From positions 6,848-14,748 of the forward strand of contig DBCW01000022.1 in NCBI GenBank assembly GCA_002293265.1: a stretch of 7,901 nucleotides of DNA, written 5' to 3'. Below, piece after piece: positions 1 through 5,460 of this stretch. How positions within the stretch are numbered: the stretch's first letter is position 1; every line of letters begins with the position of its first letter. Source of the stretch: Eggerthellales bacterium UBA948 (GTDB taxonomy: Bacteria; Actinomycetota; Coriobacteriia; Coriobacteriales; UBA8131). Position numbers and translations under genes: made by a program. The notes under the pieces were generated by a model, which was not told where the DNA came from, searched no databases, and was given only the letters and a program-made list of their open reading frames with translations.

Positions 1-63
1 GAGGGTACGGGAATGACAGATGTTGCCTTACAACCAGATACTTCAACAGCGCCTCTGCGTTAA
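1..63 (+). CDS. Possible C-terminal tail of an upstream gene (partial)
   Basis: Frame 1 is open from the window edge and ends at a TAA at 61-63, giving a 20-residue tail, EGTGMTDVALQPDTSTAPLR. Its polar, Pro/Thr/Ser-rich composition is acceptable for a protein C-terminus, and the next gene lies on the same strand. Frame 3 is also open here for about 110 nt, so the frame choice is not secure. No domain can be recognised in so short a piece and no function is proposed. Confidence 0.3.
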   Translation, partial: EGTGMTDVALQPDTSTAPLR

Positions 64-121
64 ACACTAATTTAACTTGCTTTTTCTTAATCGCCATACG
101 ACTCATTCAATAAGGATGCTC

Positions 122-127
122 TATAAT
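122..127 (+). promoter_or_regulatory. Candidate -10 box (TATAAT) for the flippase-like gene
   Basis: A perfect TATAAT hexamer lies in an AT-rich spacer about 100 bp before the preferred start codon at 229. The hexamer at the expected -35 distance (near 99-104) does not resemble TTGACA, and TG occurs 5 bases before the box rather than at the extended -10 position. It would start transcription near 134, which is compatible with any of the possible starts at 163, 196 or 229. This is a pattern match only. Confidence 0.4.
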
Positions 128-228
128 TTTGTCGGTCGAAGATTTGATATCTACTAAAGCTATTGCATGAGTGTTTGCACGTTTTAACAGGAACTGTGAG
201 CATAAGAAGGGTCGCAAAACAAAGTAAC

Positions 229-1680
229 ATGGCCAACTATATCCAACGTAGAATAAACCGCTGGTTCAACCGGCTGCTGGGAGCCGCTAGTGACGGCAAC
301 TTTAGCGGTCAGGAAGAATGGCATGCAGCAAACCGCACTAAGCGTGACTATATCTGGAACACCGTTGGCTTGGCGTTTTGGGGCACAATGTTCCCGCTGT
401 TTACCATTGTTATTACCCAACTTGTTGGTGTGGAGCAAGCCGGAATGTTCTCGATGGCTTTCATCGTTGGTCTCTTGCTCACATTTTTAGCAAATTATGG
501 TGTTCGAACGTTTCAAGTATCCGATACCGACGAAGTGCACTCTTTTTCGGACTACCAAATAAATCGTTTTGCAACCTGCGCGATCATGATCGTTGCTGGG
601 TTTATTTACTGCCTTGTCAGAGGTTACTCGCCGGAGATGTTTACCATTAGCATGGGCGTTTACTTCTATCGAATGATCGATGGTCTGGCAGACGTTTATG
701 AGGGTCGTTTACAGCAGATGAACAAGCTCTATCTGGCCGGTATCTCTCAAAGCATTAGATCTTTTTTGGTACTTATTGTCTTTTCTGCCTTCTTATTTAT
801 CACCAGAGATCTGGCGATATCTTGCGTTGCGATGGCGATAGCTGCTCTAGTATCTTTGCTGCTTTTCACCTTGCCAATCGCTCTATTTGAAACTCCAAAA
901 TCACGCAAGTTTAGCCTAGATAGCGTCATAGAGCTTTTCAAGCAATGCTTCCCGCTGTTCATTGCATTGTTCTTATTCAACCTCATCGACTCTATGCCAA
1001 AGTTTGTTATGGAAGGCATGTTGAGTTACGACAACCAACTCTACTTTAATGCACTGTACTTCCCTGCTACAGCGATCTTGATCATCACTCAATTCATCTA
1101 TAAACCCCAACTTGTGCGCTGCGCAAATCTATGGGCTGACCCATCAAAACGCAAACGCTTTGACTTGCTGATATTTGTGGTGATCGCTTTCATCATTGTT
1201 CTCACATTATTGATGACTCTATTAATGGGTTGGGTTGGCATTGGCGCTATGGGCATCCTATACGGCATAGATTTTGAACAGTTTAGAAACCTGTGCTTTA
1301 TTATGCTGATAGCCGGTGGAGTAACAGCCAGTATTGATTTTCTGTATCAGATGATAACTGTACTCCGGCAGCAAAAAGCTGTAATACTGCCATACCTCAT
1401 CACTTTAGTCTTCTCCTTTGTCACACCGCTGATCTTGATAAACATTGCAGGACTTACAGGCGTGGTCATCAGCTTCTTGATAATCATGAGCATACTATTT
1501 GTGCTTTTGGTATGGCGCTACATTCTGATCAGACGCAATCTTGCCCAAGAGGACGGCTATACATTCTCAAACGATCGTCATCAGCATCGCCGAAGCGAAC
1601 TGGCCAGCGAGCGCAAAAGGCGCTCTACCAGACAACGACGCATCGATAATATGAATGATAAGGGAAATCGATTTAAGTAG
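229..1680 (+). CDS. Multi-pass membrane protein, polysaccharide flippase (Wzx/MATE-like) type
   Basis: This is a 483-residue integral membrane protein of the MOP superfamily type, whose members move lipid-linked sugars or other lipids across the cytoplasmic membrane. About twelve hydrophobic segments can be picked out (near residues 43-68, 73-90, 115-131, 177-193, 196-219, 241-255, 271-292, 312-334, 355-373, 386-406 and 411-431, plus weaker ones). The N-terminal layout, a charged stretch then RDYIWNTVGLAFWG and a Gly-rich second helix, is typical of polysaccharide export proteins. The C-terminal ~50 residues form a very basic cytoplasmic tail rich in Arg, His and Lys. The start is uncertain. 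The frame extends to a TTG at 163 and a GTG at 196, but only the ATG at 229 gives the usual amphipathic N-terminus (MANYIQRRINRWF); its best ribosome site (AAGAAGG, 204-210) is rather distant. There are no sugar-transferase neighbours in the window, so the cargo is unknown. Confidence 0.7.
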   Translation: MANYIQRRINRWFNRLLGAASDGNFSGQEEWHAANRTKRDYIWNTVGLAFWGTMFPLFTIVITQLVGVEQAGMFSMAFIVGLLLTFLANYGVRTFQVSDTDEVHSFSDYQINRFATCAIMIVAGFIYCLVRGYSPEMFTISMGVYFYRMIDGLADVYEGRLQQMNKLYLAGISQSIRSFLVLIVFSAFLFITRDLAISCVAMAIAALVSLLLFTLPIALFETPKSRKFSLDSVIELFKQCFPLFIALFLFNLIDSMPKFVMEGMLSYDNQLYFNALYFPATAILIITQFIYKPQLVRCANLWADPSKRKRFDLLIFVVIAFIIVLTLLMTLLMGWVGIGAMGILYGIDFEQFRNLCFIMLIAGGVTASIDFLYQMITVLRQQKAVILPYLITLVFSFVTPLILINIAGLTGVVISFLIIMSILFVLLVWRYILIRRNLAQEDGYTFSNDRHQHRRSELASERKRRSTRQRRIDNMNDKGNRFK

Positions 1681-1689
1681 AGTTGCTTC

Positions 1690-1718
1690 TTGACTACCAA
1701 ACTACTTTGTGACACTAT
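1690..1718 (+). promoter_or_regulatory. Candidate promoter of the padR-DUF1048 operon
   Basis: TTGACT at 1690-1695 is a good -35 element. Exactly 17 bp later CACTAT (1713-1718) keeps the conserved A at position 2 and AT at positions 5-6 of a -10 box. The 20-bp palindrome covers the -10 element and the likely start point near 1725. That is the geometry expected for a repressor blocking its own promoter. The -10 match is only three of six, so the exact element is inference. Confidence 0.4.
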
Positions 1719-1733
1719 GTACTAGTACATAGT
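1714..1733. promoter_or_regulatory. Perfect 20-bp palindrome, probable PadR operator
   Basis: ACTATGTACT followed directly by AGTACATAGT is a perfect inverted repeat with no spacer. It contains ATGT and ACAT half-sites, as in known PadR-family operators, here separated by 6 bp rather than the 8 bp described for PadR and LmrR. It lies 43 bp before the padR start codon and overlaps the candidate promoter. Autoregulation by the neighbouring PadR protein is the simplest reading; binding itself is inferred. Confidence 0.75.
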
Positions 1734-1763
1734 CATACTGAATACTGGTATTACTTAATAGCG

Positions 1764-1770
1764 AGAAGGA
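1764..1770 (+). promoter_or_regulatory. Ribosome binding site that fixes the TTG start of padR
   Basis: AGAAGGA sits 6 nt before the TTG at 1777. The next in-frame ATG (1795-1797, residue 7) would remove conserved N-terminal residues and has no comparable site, so TTG is chosen as the start. Confidence 0.7.
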
Positions 1771-1776
1771 ACAAGC

Positions 1777-2097
1777 TTGGATAATTTGACTGAAATGCTT
1801 AAGGGCGTTCTTGAGGGTTGCGTTTTGGAGATCATTGGGCGTGAAGAGACTTATGGCTATGAAATCACTCGACAACTCAACATGCTTGGTTTTTCCGATG
1901 TAGTTGAGGGCACCGTTTACACAATTCTGCTCAGGCTAGAAAAAAACAACCTTGTGGGCATTGAGAAAAAGCCTTCTGAAATGGGTCCACCACGTAAGTT
2001 TTATTCGCTCAATGACAAAGGGCGAGAAGAGCTGCGCAAGTTTTGGGAAAAATGGGAGTTTGTTGAATCTAAGATCAACGAACTGAGAAGAGGATAA
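1777..2097 (+). CDS. PadR family transcriptional regulator
   Basis: This is a 106-residue DNA-binding repressor of the PadR family, short form (one winged helix plus a short C-terminal dimerisation helix). The hallmarks are in order: the first helix with LEIIGREETYGYEI (residues 17-30), the recognition region VVEGTVYTILLRLEKNNLV (42-60), the wing GPPRKFYSL (70-78), then NDKGREEL and a helical tail to residue 104. The gene starts with TTG behind a strong ribosome site. It is followed after 5 bp by a DUF1048 gene, a very common pairing in Gram-positive bacteria, so the two are one operon. The perfect palindrome upstream is its probable operator. PadR proteins respond to phenolics, drugs or envelope stress depending on the subgroup; no ligand can be assigned here, and the regulated target is not obvious within the window. 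Confidence 0.93.
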   Translation: MDNLTEMLKGVLEGCVLEIIGREETYGYEITRQLNMLGFSDVVEGTVYTILLRLEKNNLVGIEKKPSEMGPPRKFYSLNDKGREELRKFWEKWEFVESKINELRRG

Positions 2098-2102
2098 CAA
2101 AC

Positions 2103-2468
2103 ATGTCTGAGTTTTTTGATAACTACTTCAACATCAAGAAAATCCGTGAAGAAAAGCACAAATACAAAGAGCAGATGGCTCGCGTGAAAGCGCTTCCGGA
2201 GGACTACAGATACGTGTATGAAAAGATACAGCATTACATGTGGCAATTTACCTCGGGAGCCGGCTTTGACATGATGAGAGTGCAAGCAGATCTATTGGAG
2301 CTTTTTGAACAAGGCGCAGCCGAGGGCAAAGAAGTGCTAGAAATAACCGGTGAAGATGTAGCAGAGTTTTGCGAGGAATTATTGCGAAACACAAGGACTT
2401 ATACCGAGGACTGGCGAGCAAAGCTAAACAAAGACATCATGAAAAAGCTTGGCAAAACGCGTGAGTGA
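2103..2468 (+). CDS. DUF1048 family protein, PadR partner
   Basis: This is a 121-residue, all-helical, charged cytoplasmic protein without signal peptide or membrane segment. It matches the DUF1048 pattern: an N-terminal charged helix (IKKIREEKHKYKEQM, residues 11-25), the LPEDYRYVYEKIQHYMW segment (31-47), a Gly-containing turn, LLELFEQGAAEGKEVLEITGEDVAEFCEELL (64-94 region), and a C-terminal TEDWRAKLNKDI helix (101-112). The biochemical role of DUF1048 is unknown; the family is known mainly from its tight genetic link to padR and from solved helical structures. The ATG follows the padR stop by 5 bp, with AAGAGGA embedded in the end of padR, indicating translational coupling. A role in modulating the regulator is inferred from context only. 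No obvious intrinsic terminator follows. Confidence 0.88.
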   Translation: MSEFFDNYFNIKKIREEKHKYKEQMARVKALPEDYRYVYEKIQHYMWQFTSGAGFDMMRVQADLLELFEQGAAEGKEVLEITGEDVAEFCEELLRNTRTYTEDWRAKLNKDIMKKLGKTRE

Positions 2469-2568
2469 TCCCTCAGATTTACCGATCCGTAGTTTGACAT
2501 ACAAGCATAAATTGGTGCTTCCCTAACGGTTTATTTCTAAACTAGGCAGTATTCTCCGCATCAAAGCG

Positions 2569-2574
2569 TATACT
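2569..2574 (+). promoter_or_regulatory. -10 box placed for a leaderless fic transcript
   Basis: TATACT matches the -10 consensus in five of six positions and is separated by 6 nt from the A of the ATG at 2581, exactly where transcription would be expected to begin. The bases before this ATG contain no purine-rich ribosome site. The -35 region near 2546 is poor. A small inverted repeat, GTTTA-TTTC-TAAAC (2529-2542), lies just upstream and could bind a regulator. A perfect TTGACA at 2494-2499 has no -10 box at a usable distance. Confidence 0.55.
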
Positions 2575-2580
2575 CTAATT

Positions 2581-3675
2581 ATGTATTTGCATGAAAGACA
2601 AAACTGGACAGCTTTTAAATGGGACGATTCTATGATCTTGCCCATTTTAAGCGATGTTCGGTTTTTACAAGGAAAGTTGTTGGGCAGACTCAACGACATC
2701 GGATTTGAGCATATGGCTGAGACTGAGACCAATACCCTAGTTACAGAGATTATCGCCTCATCGCAAACAGAGGGTATTATTCTCGATGCAGAAAAGGTTC
2801 GCTTATCAGTAGCCAGAAGGCTGGGTCTGGAGCAACAAGCTCCTCATCTTGACACCCATGACGTTGATGGTGCTGTAGACATAACAATCGATGCAGCAAA
2901 AAACTATACCCAGCCAATCACCCATGAAAGGCTTTTTTCATGGCATGGAGCTCTGTTTCCCACCGGATGGAGTGGGCTGCACAAGATTCAAGTAGGGCAA
3001 TACCGCAAAAACGCAATGCAGGTAGTAAGTGGTGCCATCGGCAAGGAAAAGATCCACTACGAAGCACCTGCCTATGAGCAAGTGCAAGGCTTAATGGAGA
3101 CCTTTATTGTTTGGCTAAATGACGATGCTGTTTTTGAACCAATAATCAAAGCCGGTCTCGCCCACGTATGGTTTCTTGTCATACATCCTTTTGAAGATGG
3201 CAATGGACGTATAGCACGTGCACTAACTGAGTTGCTTTTGGCCAGAAGTGACAAGTCTCCTCGCCGCTTCTATAGTATGTCCGAGCAAATACTTGTTAAC
3301 AGAACCGAATACTATAATGTTTTAGAGCAGACACAAAAAGGGACTACAGACATCACTGCTTGGCTGACTTGGTTTTTGGGTACTCTTGGCAAAGCGATCG
3401 AGCAGAGTATTAATTCCATAGACGACGTGATAGAGCGGGCTAAGTTCTGGCATAATCTAGAAGGAATAACTCTAAATGTCCGACAAAAAACTATACTCGG
3501 CAAGCTTAAGAATGGATTTAAAGGGAAACTTACAACTAGCAAGTGGGCAAAGATTTGCAAGGTTTCTTCTGACACAGCTCTGCGCGATATCAAAGACCTG
3601 CTTGATAAAGGCATATTGGAACAAGATGCCTCCGGCGGACGCAGCACTTCATACAGTTTGCGAAACATTAAATGA
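2581..3675 (+). CDS. Fic family protein (class II, DUF4172-type N-terminus, C-terminal winged helix)
   Basis: This is a 364-residue cytoplasmic Fic enzyme, predicted to transfer AMP (or another nucleotide moiety) from ATP to a target hydroxyl. The catalytic motif HPFEDGNGRIAR (residues 202-213) is intact: catalytic His202, metal-binding Asp206, and the phosphate-binding GNGR. The target-docking flap is at GLHKIQVGQYRKNAMQVVSG (132-151). The auto-inhibitory motif S60xxxE64G65 lies before the Fic core, which makes it class II, with Glu64 predicted to block ATP binding. The N-terminus (HERQNWTAFKWD..., 4-15, then QGKLLGRL) fits the DUF4172-type domain found in these proteins and supports the ATG at 2581. 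The C-terminal ~65 residues (300-364) form a winged helix with SSDTALRDIKDLLDKGIL, so it may bind DNA and regulate itself. The alkC-like gene follows after 18 bp. Substrate unknown. Confidence 0.94.
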   Translation: MYLHERQNWTAFKWDDSMILPILSDVRFLQGKLLGRLNDIGFEHMAETETNTLVTEIIASSQTEGIILDAEKVRLSVARRLGLEQQAPHLDTHDVDGAVDITIDAAKNYTQPITHERLFSWHGALFPTGWSGLHKIQVGQYRKNAMQVVSGAIGKEKIHYEAPAYEQVQGLMETFIVWLNDDAVFEPIIKAGLAHVWFLVIHPFEDGNGRIARALTELLLARSDKSPRRFYSMSEQILVNRTEYYNVLEQTQKGTTDITAWLTWFLGTLGKAIEQSINSIDDVIERAKFWHNLEGITLNVRQKTILGKLKNGFKGKLTTSKWAKICKVSSDTALRDIKDLLDKGILEQDASGGRSTSYSLRNIK

Positions 3676-3693
3676 CAACTACTAAGGGAAAAC

Positions 3694-4788
3694 ATGGCTG
3701 AAGCATTTAAGAATATTTACAATCGCGAATCACTCACGGCACTTGCGAAGGACATACAAGCGGCATACATTCCGTTTAAAGTGGAGGAATTCTTGCAGTC
3801 CGTCATGGATGAGACTTGGGATGACTTGGAGCTCAAGGGTAGGATCGAGCGGATCGCAACAAAGTTGGGCGAGTACTTGCCACCAGACTACGAGGCAGCT
3901 CTTGGCGTCATCGACAAAGTGGTGGGCAACTATGGAACTTGGCTTGAGGGCTTTGTGATGTATTTTCCGATGTTTGTTGAGATTTATGGGCAAGATGATG
4001 CCAACTGGGACGTGTCAATAGCGGCACTTGCTAGGTATACGCAATACGCCTCATCCGAGCTTTCGGTAAGAGCGTTTATCATCAAGGACGAGAAGCGAAT
4101 GATGGCGCAGATGCTTGAGTGGTCAAAAAGCGAGAGTGAAGATGTACGCAGGCTTTCCAGCGAAGGTTGCAGGCCTCTGCTGCCTTGGGCTCAGGTGCTT
4201 TACAGCTTAAAAGAAGACCCATCATCAATTTTGCCAATACTGGAAAACTTGAAAGCCGATCCATCAGAGACCGTACGCAGAAGCGTTGCCAACAACTTGA
4301 ACGACATTTCCAAAAATCATCCTGACCTGGTGCTTGAGATTGCCCACAATTGGCTAGGCGACAACGAAGACACCAACTGGGTTGTAAAGCATGGCTTGAG
4401 AACACTGCTCAAGAAGGGCGATCGCGATGCCCTAGCATTATTTGGCTACAGCGGATCCGATCAAGTAGATATAAGCGGCTTTAAGCTTGCCTCTCCCACT
4501 ATTGCAATTGGCGAAGACCTTGTTTTCTCGTTTAATGTAAGTGCAAAAGAAGACACCAAAATAAGGCTGGAATTCGCTATCGACTACGTCAAAGCCAACG
4601 GCAAAACCAGCAAAAAAGTCTTCAAGATCTCAGAGGTGGCACTTAAAGCCGGTGAGAAAAAGTCTTACGAAAAGAAACACTCATTTGCCGATGTTAGTAT
4701 AAGAAAACATTACCCCGGAATCCACTCACTCACACTTATAATAAATGGAGAAGAACATGGGAAGCTAGATTTTGAGGTAAAACAATAA
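3694..4788 (+). CDS. alkC: AlkC-type DNA alkylation repair glycosylase with Ig-like C-terminal domain
   Basis: This 364-residue cytoplasmic protein resembles the AlkC branch of the HEAT-like-repeat DNA glycosylases. AlkC enzymes excise N3-methyladenine and N3-methylcytosine from DNA without flipping the base, starting base-excision repair. Residues ~1-255 are helical HEAT-like repeats. Family-typical stretches include NWDVSIAALARYTQYASSE (104-122), the DVRRLSSEGCRPLLPWA segment (150-166), ETVRRSVANNLNDISKNHPD (192-211) and the TNWVVKHGLRTLLKKG repeat (227-242). Residues ~258-364 are beta-rich, starting at VDISGF and ending LTLIINGEEHGKLDFEV, and correspond to the immunoglobulin-like domain of AlkC proteins that helps hold DNA. 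The length fits the full-length family. The start is an ATG behind AAGGG (3684-3688), 18 bp after the fic gene, implying co-transcription. Catalytic residues cannot be assigned with certainty without an alignment. Confidence 0.85.
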   Translation: MAEAFKNIYNRESLTALAKDIQAAYIPFKVEEFLQSVMDETWDDLELKGRIERIATKLGEYLPPDYEAALGVIDKVVGNYGTWLEGFVMYFPMFVEIYGQDDANWDVSIAALARYTQYASSELSVRAFIIKDEKRMMAQMLEWSKSESEDVRRLSSEGCRPLLPWAQVLYSLKEDPSSILPILENLKADPSETVRRSVANNLNDISKNHPDLVLEIAHNWLGDNEDTNWVVKHGLRTLLKKGDRDALALFGYSGSDQVDISGFKLASPTIAIGEDLVFSFNVSAKEDTKIRLEFAIDYVKANGKTSKKVFKISEVALKAGEKKSYEKKHSFADVSIRKHYPGIHSLTLIINGEEHGKLDFEVKQ

Positions 4789-4848
4789 CAATAATACAAT
4801 TGGTTTTTTGAGCTTCATGCCAGTTGTGGGATCACCTGCTTTTTCATG
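4789..4848. other. Spacer between convergent genes
   Basis: This 60-bp AT-rich stretch separates the end of the alkC-like gene from the end of the cysteine-rich mini-gene. It has a T6 run at 4804-4809, preceded only by an imperfect pairing (AAAACAAT with AATTGGTTTT), so a terminator for the plus-strand operon is not convincing. Nothing else is seen. Confidence 0.5.
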
Positions 4849-5024
4849 CTAATGGTCTTTCTCCCATTCTTCGCGAACTATTTGCTTCTCAGCTTGAGTA
4901 AACACTTTTTCGCACTTCAAGCATTTTTTACGTAAAATGAATTTCTTTTCCCGCACGATGAACAAATGATAAATTTTGGTCTACATGCATCACATTCAGG
5001 ACTAGTGCAACCTCCATAACACAT
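4849..5024 (-). pseudogene. Small cysteine-rich zinc-ribbon gene with a one-base frameshift
   Basis: Reading from an ATG at 5024-5022, with a good ribosome site (GGAGA, 5031-5035, 6 nt spacing) and an in-frame stop just upstream, the product begins MCYGGCTSPECDACRPKF and continues IICSSCGKRNSFYVKNA, then hits TGA at 4919-4917 (35 aa). Moving one base back at the A6 run (4924-4929) restores a second half, CLKCEKVFTQAEKQIVREEW..., ending at TAG 4851-4849. Joined, it would be a 58-residue protein with a CSSC...CLKC zinc-ribbon pair (Cys21, 24, 35, 38) after a Cys-rich head (Cys2, 6, 11, 14). Two well-formed halves in neighbouring frames point to a recent one-base loss, a sequence error, or a real -1 frameshift, since A_AAA_AAT is a slippery-type heptamer. 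It lies downstream of the oxidoreductase genes on the same strand. Function unknown; the family is not named with confidence. Confidence 0.65.
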
Positions 5025-5058
5025 ACGAAATCTCCACTACCGAGTTTGCTCACAATAG

Positions 5059-5094
5059 TGACCAAGAGACAGGATATAACCTGTCTCTTGGTCA
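5059..5094 (-). terminator. Perfect 15-bp hairpin after the Fe-S subunit gene
   Basis: TGACCAAGAGACAGG (5059-5073), a 6-nt loop ATATAA, and its exact complement CCTGTCTCTTGGTCA (5080-5094) form a strong stem. It begins 8 nt after the stop codon of the minus-strand ferredoxin-like gene, so transcription termination or 3'-end protection of that mRNA is the likely role. There is no run of T after it on either strand, so it is not a classic intrinsic terminator. It also sits 35 bp before the start of the cysteine-rich mini-gene and could limit read-through into it. Confidence 0.7.
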
Positions 5095-5102
5095 AACATG
5101 GC

Positions 5103-5435
5103 TTACGGAATAAACACCGCTACTTCTTCCCCGAGTGCAGGAAGTATGTCGGCAAGTTCTTTAACAGGAACCACTTGCATGCATTGCCCTAAGCAGTGAA
5201 GCACACAGGGAACCGGCGATCCATCTGAAGTTTTCTCAACACAGAGATCGCATAGTTTTGATGGAACCGGCACATAATTCCAAACCCAACCGGACTCAAA
5301 CTTTGTCGGTCCATGTTCTGTCAACTTTATTCCCCACTCATTTTCATTAAAATTGTGCTCATTTTGGCACGTAACCTCACAAGCATGACAACCCGTGCAG
5401 TATTTGTAGTCAATTATCATCGCATAATCTTTCAT
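5103..5435 (-). CDS. Small ferredoxin-like Fe-S electron-transfer subunit of a molybdoenzyme
   Basis: This 110-residue cytoplasmic iron-sulfur protein is predicted to pass electrons to or from the molybdopterin subunit encoded just upstream. It has a first ligand set C13xxC16xxC19xxxC23 (YCTGCHACEVTC) and a second set C62xxC65...C77xxxC81xxxC85 (LCDLC ... PCVLHCLGQC), enough for two [4Fe-4S] clusters. It is much shorter than DmsB/NrfC-type subunits (about 180-230 residues with four clusters), but it is not obviously truncated: the C-terminus after MQVVPVKELADIL is ordered and ends GEEVAVFIP. This looks like a distinct short form. The ATG has a strong ribosome site (AGGAAGGA, 5443-5450, 7 nt spacing) and follows the catalytic subunit stop by 25 bp. 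There is no signal peptide or membrane anchor, and no membrane subunit gene follows. Confidence 0.88.
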   Translation of the reverse strand: MKDYAMIIDYKYCTGCHACEVTCQNEHNFNENEWGIKLTEHGPTKFESGWVWNYVPVPSKLCDLCVEKTSDGSPVPCVLHCLGQCMQVVPVKELADILPALGEEVAVFIP

Positions 5436-5460
5436 GGAATTATCCTTCCTGCTTGGACGA

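Noticed and set aside
167..187. Short upstream ORF (ATG AGT GTT TGC ACG TTT TAA) before the flippase-like gene
   Set aside because: It has no ribosome site, only six codons and no leader-peptide signature or attenuator hairpin.
163..228. N-terminal extension of the flippase-like protein from a TTG at 163 or a GTG at 196
   Set aside because: The TTG has no ribosome site and the GTG has one only 3 nt away. The extra residues do not look like the family N-terminus, although the start remains unsettled.
2494..2499. Perfect TTGACA as a -35 box for fic
   Set aside because: No -10-like hexamer occurs 16-19 bp downstream, and it is about 70 bp from the better-placed TATACT.
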